From positions 1 to 59,798 of the forward strand of contig NZ_JARXAI010000061.1 of NCBI RefSeq assembly GCF_029865925.1: a stretch of DNA of 59,798 bases. Direction: 5' to 3'. The notes beneath the pieces were generated by a model. It ran no database searches, was not told the origin of the DNA, and saw nothing but the letters and a program-made list of their open reading frames with translations. Each line of letters begins with the position of its first letter. Position 1 is the stretch's first letter. Positions 53,610 through 59,798 of the stretch are shown here, piece by piece. The position numbers and the translations under genes were made by a program. Origin of the DNA: Sphingorhabdus sp. Lineage in GTDB: Bacteria; Pseudomonadota; Alphaproteobacteria; Sphingomonadales; Sphingomonadaceae.

Positions 53610-54169
53610 GCTTCGGAGATGGCAGCGGCGTGGGCCCTGGCGTTGAGGACATAATGCGCAACGCCAACCCGCATCCCCATGATGGCGGCGTCGTCAAGTT
53701 CGCGGACAAAGCGCGCAGGCGACCCTGCCCATAATTGCCGCGTTTCGATCCTCTTGCCTTGTGTTAGCATCGCGCCAGCGGCCAGCATTGCATCGCCTTC
53801 AATCACTGCGCCGTTCATCACGGTCGCGGATAGGCCGACAAAGGCACGGTCATGCAAAATACAACCGTGCAGCATAACATTATGCCCAACCAGCACATCA
53901 TCGCCGATGATGGTTGGAAAGCCGTCCTCAACCCCCGGCATGGGGCCGTCGCAGTGGATGCTGCTGCCGTCCTGAATATTTGTTCGCGCGCCAATAACCA
54001 CACGGTTTACCTCCGCACGGATGACGCAATTGTACCAAATGCTGGCCTCTGCGCCGATGGTAACATCACCGATAATTCGGCAACCCGGCGCGATGAAGGC
54101 ACTATCGTGAATTTGGGGACTTTTGCCATTCAACGTGATGATGCTGACATCTGCGCGGGGATTGGTCAT
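53606..54169 (-). CDS. Gamma-carbonic anhydrase family protein
   Basis: Left-handed beta-helix protein of about 187 residues related to gamma carbonic anhydrase and PaaY-type hexapeptide acyl/thioesterase-like proteins. Zinc ligands: His in SSIHCDG and the two His of GHNVMLHGC. NIQDGSSIHCDG and LWAGSPARFVRELDD are family blocks. Start 54169 (MTNPRADV) preferred over 54181 because GGA lies just upstream. Enzyme activity not proven by sequence; function may be carbon dioxide hydration or a metal-dependent thioesterase. Confidence 0.88.
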   Translation of the reverse strand: MTNPRADVSIITLNGKSPQIHDSAFIAPGCRIIGDVTIGAEASIWYNCVIRAEVNRVVIGARTNIQDGSSIHCDGPMPGVEDGFPTIIGDDVLVGHNVMLHGCILHDRAFVGLSATVMNGAVIEGDAMLAAGAMLTQGKRIETRQLWAGSPARFVRELDDAAIMGMRVGVAHYVLNARAHAAAISEA

Positions 54170-54215
54170 TTGTTTTTCCATAGCTTAAAGTGCGGAGGAC
54201 GGTTGCGTTTACGCG

Positions 54216-55217
54216 TTACCCTTTAAGCAAACGCGCCGCCAATGCCGCGTGATAGGTTAGAATTCCTGAACACCCAGCACGCTTGAAAGCCATGAGCGTT
54301 TCGAGCACAAGTGCATCGCGGTCGCCAGCACCCACTGCGGCAGCGGCCTCGACCATCGCATATTCGCCGGACACTTGATACGCGAACACAGGCACATCGA
54401 AGCGTTCACGCACGCGGCGAACGATATCTAGATATGGCAGGCCGGGTTTCACCATGACACTGTCTGCGCCTTCGGCAATGTCCATTGCCACCTCACGCAT
54501 GGCTTCATCGGTGTTTGCCGGATCCATTTGGTAACATTTCTTGTTACCCTTTAGCAGGCCGCGTGATCCCACCGCATCGCGGAACGGGCCGTAAAAGGCG
54601 CTGGCATATTTGGCAGCGTAGGACATGATCTGGACATTATGGTGCCCGTTCATTTCAAGCGCCCTGCGAATGGCGCCCACACGTCCATCCATCATGTCGC
54701 TTGGCGCAATGATGTCAGCGCCTGCATTGGCCTGATTGATCGCTTGGTCGACGAGCACCGCGACGGTTTCATCGTTCACAACATAGCCGTCATCATCGAT
54801 CAAACCGTCTTGTCCATGGGTGGTATACGGGTCAAGCGCGACATCGGTAAGGACGCCAATCTGGTCGCCATGCGCTTCCTTGATCGCACGAATGGCGCGG
54901 CACATGAGGTTATCGGGATTAGACGCCTCGGCACCATCCCCGCTGCGCCGCTCAGCCTGGGTATTTGGGAACAATGCGATGCAGGGTATGCCCAATTCAA
55001 TGGCTTCGGCAGCACGCATTACAATCTGGTCAACTGACCAACGCGAAACACCCGGAAGCGTCGCAATCGGATCTTCAACGGCCTGCCCCTCGGTCACAAA
55101 TAATGGCCAGATGAGATCGGCAGGAGAAAGCATGGTCTCGCGGACCATCGATCGGCTCCAGCCAGTTTTGCGGGTGCGGCGCAGGCGGCTGTTTGGAAAA
55201 GAAGATATATCGCTCAT
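54216..55217 (-). CDS. hemB: Delta-aminolevulinic acid dehydratase (porphobilinogen synthase)
   Basis: Condenses two 5-aminolevulinate to porphobilinogen in haem synthesis; 333 residues. Active-site lysines in YAAKYASAFYGPF and VMVKPGLPYLDIV are conserved. The metal loop reads LTDVALDPYTTHGQDG: positions that are Cys in Zn-type enzymes are Ala, Asp and Asp (131-137 region), marking the Mg2+-type alphaproteobacterial HemB. ATG at 55217 (MSDISSF) is used; a GTG three codons earlier is an alternative. It precedes the gamma carbonic anhydrase by 46 bases on the same strand. Confidence 0.96.
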   Translation of the reverse strand: MSDISSFPNSRLRRTRKTGWSRSMVRETMLSPADLIWPLFVTEGQAVEDPIATLPGVSRWSVDQIVMRAAEAIELGIPCIALFPNTQAERRSGDGAEASNPDNLMCRAIRAIKEAHGDQIGVLTDVALDPYTTHGQDGLIDDDGYVVNDETVAVLVDQAINQANAGADIIAPSDMMDGRVGAIRRALEMNGHHNVQIMSYAAKYASAFYGPFRDAVGSRGLLKGNKKCYQMDPANTDEAMREVAMDIAEGADSVMVKPGLPYLDIVRRVRERFDVPVFAYQVSGEYAMVEAAAAVGAGDRDALVLETLMAFKRAGCSGILTYHAALAARLLKG

Positions 55218-55256
55218 CCACTCCACTTAGCGTCGATGGTAAATATCCTCAACGCC

Positions 55257-56888
55257 TTATCCGCCGGTCGGCAAGCGGCCATCCCGAAGCGTTAGCCGAT
55301 CGATTTCCCGCTTGGGCGCTTCGTCTTTCTTTGGCGCAGTCTGCAACGGTGTCAGTGCTGCGCCTGCCTTCACCGATTTCAAACGCTGCAAGTTACCCTT
55401 AAACCGCGCGAGGTCGCTGCCCGAAAGCTGCGCACGTTGTGTGAATTTGACTGACATCGGGTTTATAGCCCGCCCATTGCGATACAGTTCATAATGCAAA
55501 TGCGGACCAGTCGACAGGCCAGTCGACCCCACATAGCCAATGATTTGCCCGCGCCGCACTCTGCTGCCGGGACGCGCGGCAATCCGGCTCATATGGCCAT
55601 AGCCGCTGGCAAGGCCGCCGGCATGATTGAGCTGGACAAAATTGCCATATCCACCTTTGCGACCTGCATAAGCAACAACGCCGTCGGTTACGGCAAAGAT
55701 TGGTTGGCCATAGCTAGCCTTGAAATCAAGACCACTGTGCATGCGCATATAACCCAAGATCGGGTGCCGCCTGCTACCAAATCCTGATGTTACTCCGCCG
55801 TTAACGGGGCTACTGAACGCGCCTTTGGATTCGCCAACACCAGATGCCTCAAACCATTGGCTGCTGTCTCCTACTGCCCATTTCAACATCTGGATCGCAG
55901 GTTTACCATTACGGTCAACGCCGGCATATAACAGATTGCCCACTTTGACCTCGCCGGTCTCGGCGCGTTTGTAGTCCAATATGATGTCGAATTCATCGGT
56001 GGGGCGAATAGATGATAATGATGTCCGCCCGGCAATAACCTTCAGATAATCCTGAATAGCGGCGGTTGGTGCACCCGCTGCCCGTGCCGAACGGTAAATG
56101 CCCTGACTGCCTACCGTTCCACGAATACGCAACGGTGTGTTGTCGACGTTAATTGGCTTGCTGTTCAGTCTTAAGCTGCCGCCTTCACGATTTATTTCAA
56201 GATTGAGGTCAAAGCGTGCGCGAAACGCAACCGATTCAAGCGGTCGTGCCTGGTCTTTAGACTGCCGCTGGCCAAGGACGATATCAATGGGAGTGCCAGG
56301 TTCAATGTCGGACAAAGTGGTAACAGCTGACACCATATTGACGATGTTCGCCGCCTCGTCGCCGCCAACGCCAGAGCGTTGCAGCATGCGGGCGAAGCTG
56401 TCACCGCGGCCCAAGGATGCGGTGAGTTCGATACGCGGCCGTTCCGGGCTTCCGGCTAGCGCGACGACAGCGTCTGTGGCGGCCATTCTTTTACCGCTGT
56501 CGCTACCGTAAGCGATAGGCATGATCATTTGCGCGCGGGCTTCTTCAAACTCGGCCGCTGTCGGCATTGATGGTTGCGCGCCATAGATTGGACCATAATC
56601 TGGAGCTAGTGCAAGCGCGGCAACGCTTAACAAAGTCAAGGTAGCCAGGCCGCGGAACCAGCGGACTGAGCCGATATCCTCGCCAAGGTCCGGCACAAGA
56701 TCGAAATTCGCAAGACGCGAACGCCAGCTTACCCCAGAAGTGCGGGTTTCGGGGCTGTACCGCATTGATGGGGTGACGGAGTTAGGCAGCATAATGGAGG
56801 CATCCCAGCCAGGCCCAGATAGCCGTGTCTCTCCGCCTTCAAACATCAAATGTGTAATCCACGACCCTGTCCCCAAACAATCGGGCAT
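55257..56888 (-). CDS. M23 family metallopeptidase, peptidoglycan-associated
   Basis: 543-residue M23/LytM protein. An N-terminal membrane-anchor-like helix lies around 75-95 (RGLATLTLLSVAALALAPDY). A linker and OapA/LysM-like region follow (EPGTPIDIVLGQRQ), then the LytM catalytic domain (about 370-480): HPILGYMRMHSGLDFKA with the first Zn ligands, HLHYELYRNG with the last. All residues for a zinc endopeptidase are there, so it is probably an active peptidoglycan hydrolase, anchored in the inner membrane. Start 56888 has GGTGG upstream; the frame extends 33 codons further. Confidence 0.9.
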   Translation of the reverse strand: MPDCLGTGSWITHLMFEGGETRLSGPGWDASIMLPNSVTPSMRYSPETRTSGVSWRSRLANFDLVPDLGEDIGSVRWFRGLATLTLLSVAALALAPDYGPIYGAQPSMPTAAEFEEARAQMIMPIAYGSDSGKRMAATDAVVALAGSPERPRIELTASLGRGDSFARMLQRSGVGGDEAANIVNMVSAVTTLSDIEPGTPIDIVLGQRQSKDQARPLESVAFRARFDLNLEINREGGSLRLNSKPINVDNTPLRIRGTVGSQGIYRSARAAGAPTAAIQDYLKVIAGRTSLSSIRPTDEFDIILDYKRAETGEVKVGNLLYAGVDRNGKPAIQMLKWAVGDSSQWFEASGVGESKGAFSSPVNGGVTSGFGSRRHPILGYMRMHSGLDFKASYGQPIFAVTDGVVAYAGRKGGYGNFVQLNHAGGLASGYGHMSRIAARPGSRVRRGQIIGYVGSTGLSTGPHLHYELYRNGRAINPMSVKFTQRAQLSGSDLARFKGNLQRLKSVKAGAALTPLQTAPKKDEAPKREIDRLTLRDGRLPTGG

Positions 56889-57082
56889 TTTAACGCCACC
56901 GTCCCTGTGACGCCTTATGGTTAAAGTCAAATTAAGACAGGCTATGGTCAAGCATAAGTAAGGCAAATGGTGCAAATTCAGGGACAAGCGCAGGAACCTG
57001 TGGCCAAGCGCCGCAGTCTGGAATATTCGGCTTCAATTAATGAACGGCGATGCTATTGCTGATCGCGCGAACGGAGAATGAT

Positions 57083-57703
57083 ATGGGCGGCAACCGCATC
57101 GAGTTTTTCTATGATCTTTCAAGCCCATGGACCTATATCGCTTTCCACAATCTTGCAGGCGTAATGGAACGCACTGGTGCGTCAGTGCGCTTGCGGCCGA
57201 TATTGGTTGGCGGGGTGTTCAATGCGGTCAATCCGTCGGTATATGCTGCGCGAGAAGCGGCGGATAACCCCAAATTCAAACATAGTTGGCGCGTGATGAA
57301 GGATTGGGCGGCGCTGGCGGGCATTGAAATCAATTTCCCAAGCGCGTTTCATCCTGCAAAAAGTATCAATGCCATGCGGATGGCGTGTACGTTGGACTGT
57401 GACCAGCAAGCACTGACAAATTTCACGCGGGCCGCGTTTGAAAGCTATTTTGGCGCGCAGGAAAATCTCGACGATCCCGATGTTTTGATCGCTGTAGCGA
57501 ACAAGATTGGTCTCGACGGCGAAGCGATGCGCGCTGAATCACAGACTGATGCAGTTAAGGCCCGTCTGCGCGCCAACACCGATGAGGTTATCGCGCGCGG
57601 CGGCTATGGATCGCCGACGATATTTGTCGACACTATGAAAATGTATTTTGGCAATGACCAATTGCCACTTGTAGAATTTGCACTGAACAGGAGCCTTGCA
57701 TGA
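57083..57703 (+). CDS. 2-hydroxychromene-2-carboxylate isomerase-like DsbA-family protein
   Basis: 206-residue DsbA-fold protein, kappa-GST-like. IEFFYDLSSPWTYIAFHNL has the Ser of the active site (SSPW) in place of a CxxC motif, and the C-terminal part GGYGSPTIFVDTMKMYFGNDQL is the typical end. The family member in naphthalene degradation is NahD; many relatives have unknown substrates. Start 57083 has GGAGAATGAT upstream. The stop overlaps the enoyl-CoA hydratase start, suggesting both act in one degradation route, perhaps aromatic or fatty acid. Confidence 0.87.
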   Translation: MGGNRIEFFYDLSSPWTYIAFHNLAGVMERTGASVRLRPILVGGVFNAVNPSVYAAREAADNPKFKHSWRVMKDWAALAGIEINFPSAFHPAKSINAMRMACTLDCDQQALTNFTRAAFESYFGAQENLDDPDVLIAVANKIGLDGEAMRAESQTDAVKARLRANTDEVIARGGYGSPTIFVDTMKMYFGNDQLPLVEFALNRSLA

Positions 57704-58497
57704 ACGACCGCGTTTCCATTGCTATCGATAATCACGTCGCTGACGTCCGGCTTACCCGCGCGGACAAGATGAACGCGCTTGATCCAGCGATGTTTCAGGG
57801 GATCATCGCCGCAGGTGAAGAGCTTGCATCCATGAAGGGCGTGCGCGCGGTGGTTCTCTCGGGTGAGGGGCGCAGCTTCTGTGCCGGGCTTGATATGGCC
57901 AGCATGGCGAATGGCGGCGCGAGTGCAAGCAGCGGTATGGGCAGCCTGACCGACCGGACGCATGGCAACGCCAACACATTCCAGCAAGTCGCGATGCTTT
58001 GGCGCAAACTTCCAATGCCAGTCATCGCGGCTGTCCATGGCGTGTGTTTTGGCGGCGGATTGCAAATTGCCAGTGGTGCTGACATCCGCGTGGTCGCGCC
58101 AGATGCGCGGATGGCCGTGATGGAGATGAAGTGGGGCCTTATCCCCGATATGGGAGGCTATGCCTTGTGGCGCGGCATGGTGCGTGAAGATATGCTGCGC
58201 GAACTTACCTACACCAACCGCGAATTTTCAGGGGCCGAGGCGCTAACGTTAGGCTTTGCAACATTCGTGGATGACAACCCCCATAACCGCGCTATGGCGA
58301 TTGCCCGCGAGATTGCGGATCGCAACCCAGAGGCAATGTGCGAAGCAAAGGCACTTTTTAACGAATATGCCGATATGGACGAAGACGCGATATTAATGGC
58401 AGAAAGCGTCCGTCAAGCGCGCGTCATTCGTCAACCCAACCAAATTGAAGCGGTCATAGCCGGAATGCAGAAACGGGCAGGGGTTTTTACCGATTAA
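57700..58497 (+). CDS. Enoyl-CoA hydratase/crotonase family protein
   Basis: 265 residues, crotonase fold. SLTRADKMNALDP-like N-terminus (RLTRADKMNALDPAMF), the oxyanion-hole region GRSFCAGLDM and the second block VCFGGGLQIASGADIRVV are clear. The usual second catalytic Glu position lies in RMAVMEMKWGLIPDMGG. The likely reaction is hydration of 2-enoyl-CoA, with other crotonase reactions possible. Its start overlaps the isomerase stop (ATGA), so the two genes are coupled; its stop overlaps the thioesterase stop, as they are convergent. Confidence 0.92.
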   Translation: MNDRVSIAIDNHVADVRLTRADKMNALDPAMFQGIIAAGEELASMKGVRAVVLSGEGRSFCAGLDMASMANGGASASSGMGSLTDRTHGNANTFQQVAMLWRKLPMPVIAAVHGVCFGGGLQIASGADIRVVAPDARMAVMEMKWGLIPDMGGYALWRGMVREDMLRELTYTNREFSGAEALTLGFATFVDDNPHNRAMAIAREIADRNPEAMCEAKALFNEYADMDEDAILMAESVRQARVIRQPNQIEAVIAGMQKRAGVFTD

Positions 58498-58928
58498 GCG
58501 GACTTAACGTGCAACCGTTCAAATTCGCCGCGCAGATCCTTTGGGATTACGGTCGGGCCATTGGCGTCGGTTAGGACGACGGTGGTGATGCAGGTCGCCT
58601 TGCATTCTCCGCCTTGAAATGCGGCGGACGCGATGTCCCAACTGCTGTTCCCGATCCGCAATATGCCACTGGCAATTTCGACATGCTCGGGGAAATGTGC
58701 CTCGGCAATGTAATCAAGTGCAACGCTTACGATCAGCCAGCGTTGCCCCGGCGCACGGCGCTCAACCGCAATAGCGTGGTTGAACATACCGCGGCCATGT
58801 TCGAATAATCCAGCCATTGCGACATTGTTGATATGCCCCAACAAATCCTGATCCGCAAAGCGCGTTTGGGTGCGGTGGTTGAAAGGATAGCTTGCAGGGT
58901 CAAGCTGCCAGCTTTGCGGTTTGGGCAT
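58494..58928 (-). CDS. Acyl-CoA thioesterase, 4HBT hotdog fold
   Basis: 144 residues. RTQTRFADQDLLGHINNVAMAG carries the catalytic Asp of 4-hydroxybenzoyl-CoA thioesterase-type hotdog enzymes. Start at 58928 (MPKPQSWQL) has GAGG upstream at a good distance; the longer frame from 58943 lacks it. Cleaves an acyl-CoA to acid and CoA. Adjacent to acyl-CoA dehydrogenase and hydratase genes, in keeping with fatty-acid turnover. Confidence 0.85.
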   Translation of the reverse strand: MPKPQSWQLDPASYPFNHRTQTRFADQDLLGHINNVAMAGLFEHGRGMFNHAIAVERRAPGQRWLIVSVALDYIAEAHFPEHVEIASGILRIGNSSWDIASAAFQGGECKATCITTVVLTDANGPTVIPKDLRGEFERLHVKSA

Positions 58929-58954
58929 AGAATGGAACCTCAATAGAATATGTA

Positions 58955-58975
58955 ACCCTGAAACAAGTTCAGGGT
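58955..58975. repeat. REP-like palindrome between thioesterase and acyl-CoA dehydrogenase genes
   Basis: ACCCTGAA, loop ACAAG, TTCAGGGT: a compact stem whose sequence (CCTGAAACAAGTTCAGG) resembles a common intergenic palindrome in sphingomonads. Only one copy is seen in this window, so the repeat status is from memory of the clade. It may terminate or stabilise the thioesterase or dehydrogenase transcript. Confidence 0.5.
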
Positions 58976-59000
58976 GAAGGGTGTTGTATAGACAGTGGTT

Positions 59001-59798
59001 TTACAAACCCCGACCGATCAGTTCCTTCATGATCTCGTTCGTACCCCCAAAGATCCGCGTTACGCGCGCTGCGCGCCACATGCGGGCGATGGGATATTCG
59101 TTCATATATCCTGCACCGCCATGGAGTTGCAGGCAGGCATCAACGACTTCCCACTGAAGGTCGGTGTGCCACAATTTTGCAGCAGCGCCTTCTTCGGCAG
59201 TGAGTTCTTTCTTGTAATGGCGGTTCAATGCCCAATCGAGGTGCGCCCACCCGACCTGAAGTTTCGTCTTGATATCGGCCAGCACGAAGCGGGTGTTTTG
59301 GAAGTCGAGCAACGGCTTACCAAAGACGATCCGGTCGCGGCAAAAGGCAACGGTTTCGTCAAATGCCTTTTGTGTGCTCGCCATGGACGACACTGCGATG
59401 GAAAGGCGTTCCTGCGGCAGTTCGCTCATTAGATAAATGAAACCCTTGCCCTCTTCACCCAAGCAGTTGGTTATGGGGACGCGGACATCTTCGAAGAACA
59501 ATTCCGATGTGTCGGCTTCGTCCATGCCGATTTTATCAAGGTTGCGGCCGCGCTTAAATCCTTCGCGCTCAGCTTCAACGAGGACGATCGACATGCCCTT
59601 ATAGGCAGGTTGAATCTCGGTGTCTGTTTTGACGCAGACAAGGATCAGGTCCGCATTCTGACCATTGGTGATGTAGGTTTTGCTGCCGTTGATCACGTAA
59701 TGATTACCGTCTTTTTTGGCAGTAGTCTTCATAGCCTGAAGATCGCTGCCGGTGCCGGGCTCAGTCATCGCTATAGCGGTGATGACCTCGCCTGAGTT
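59001..59798 (-). CDS. Acyl-CoA dehydrogenase (5' end beyond the window)
   Basis: Flavin-dependent dehydrogenase for the first step of beta-oxidation. The window carries the C-terminal 265 residues and the frame is open to the edge. Visible: FAD/substrate loop TEPGTGSDLQAMKTTA, GSKTYITNG, RIVFGKPLLDFQ, DACLQLHGGAGYMNEYPI and ARVTRIFGGTNEIMKELI with catalytic-region Glu. The last residues RIFGGTNEI indicate an active enzyme with short to long chain range; no specific substrate assigned. Confidence 0.95.
   Translation of the reverse strand, partial: NSGEVITAIAMTEPGTGSDLQAMKTTAKKDGNHYVINGSKTYITNGQNADLILVCVKTDTEIQPAYKGMSIVLVEAEREGFKRGRNLDKIGMDEADTSELFFEDVRVPITNCLGEEGKGFIYLMSELPQERLSIAVSSMASTQKAFDETVAFCRDRIVFGKPLLDFQNTRFVLADIKTKLQVGWAHLDWALNRHYKKELTAEEGAAAKLWHTDLQWEVVDACLQLHGGAGYMNEYPIARMWRAARVTRIFGGTNEIMKELIGRGL

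Overview
The window is an ordinary chromosomal stretch of an alphaproteobacterium, most likely Sphingomonadales (Sphingorhabdus/Sphingopyxis-like). This rests on gene content: DUF2794, an NDUFA12-type complex I subunit, a CC_3452-family secreted protein, a fatty acyl-AMP ligase, single-copy CarD and Rsh, phoR-pstSCAB-phoU-phoB gene order, a xanthorhodopsin-type rhodopsin, and a leucyl-transferase Aat ending in LTQTS. No database search was possible, so placement is from recognised families.

Layout. 1-2.7 kb: the N-terminal third of a light-driven pump rhodopsin runs off the left edge, followed by glnB-glnA. 2.7-13.7 kb: oxidative and fatty-acid metabolism (lipoprotein PQQ/haem c dehydrogenase, thiolase, acyl-CoA synthetase, coniferyl-type aldehyde dehydrogenase, reductases), a tRNA-Leu(CAA) and an MFS carrier. 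13.9-17.3 kb: pgsA-moaD-moaE, oxyR, cysE, DUF2794. 17.3-26.6 kb: a short-chain dehydrogenase and the complete phosphate regulon operon with a three-repeat Pho box inside the end of phoR. 26.8-30.7 kb: glmU and glmS, with a two-gene RHH/PIN toxin-antitoxin-like module between them with no intergenic gap before glmS. 31-34.1 kb: argD-argF-hslO.

34.1-36 kb is the only clear mobile-DNA scar. A fragment of the 3' end of a glutaryl-CoA dehydrogenase gene abuts the C-terminal part of a large serine recombinase, next to tRNA-Arg(UCU). 36-44.3 kb: queuosine-precursor transporter, purQ-purS, purC, aat, and a tightly overlapping minus-strand chain (methyltransferase, a GIN-domain gene broken by one in-frame stop, DUF192, NDUFA12, DUF2155), then a photolyase/cryptochrome-like protein with inverted domain order and a DCC thioredoxin-like protein. 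44.3-50.8 kb: carD, an HxlR regulator, rsh, recX and a fatty acyl-AMP ligase followed by a remnant EAL domain. 51-57 kb: arsC, a Fur-boxed TonB siderophore receptor, gamma carbonic anhydrase, hemB and an M23 peptidase. 57-59.8 kb: an isomerase, an enoyl-CoA hydratase, a thioesterase and an acyl-CoA dehydrogenase running off the right edge.

Points most worth a second look: the permuted photolyase-like protein, the toxin-antitoxin module embedded in the amino-sugar operon with a catalytic Asp replaced by Tyr, the aat/DUF2155 antisense coding overlap, the gcdH/recombinase junction, the edge rhodopsin, and the broken GIN-domain gene. No CRISPR array, intact insertion sequence, prophage or rRNA is visible.
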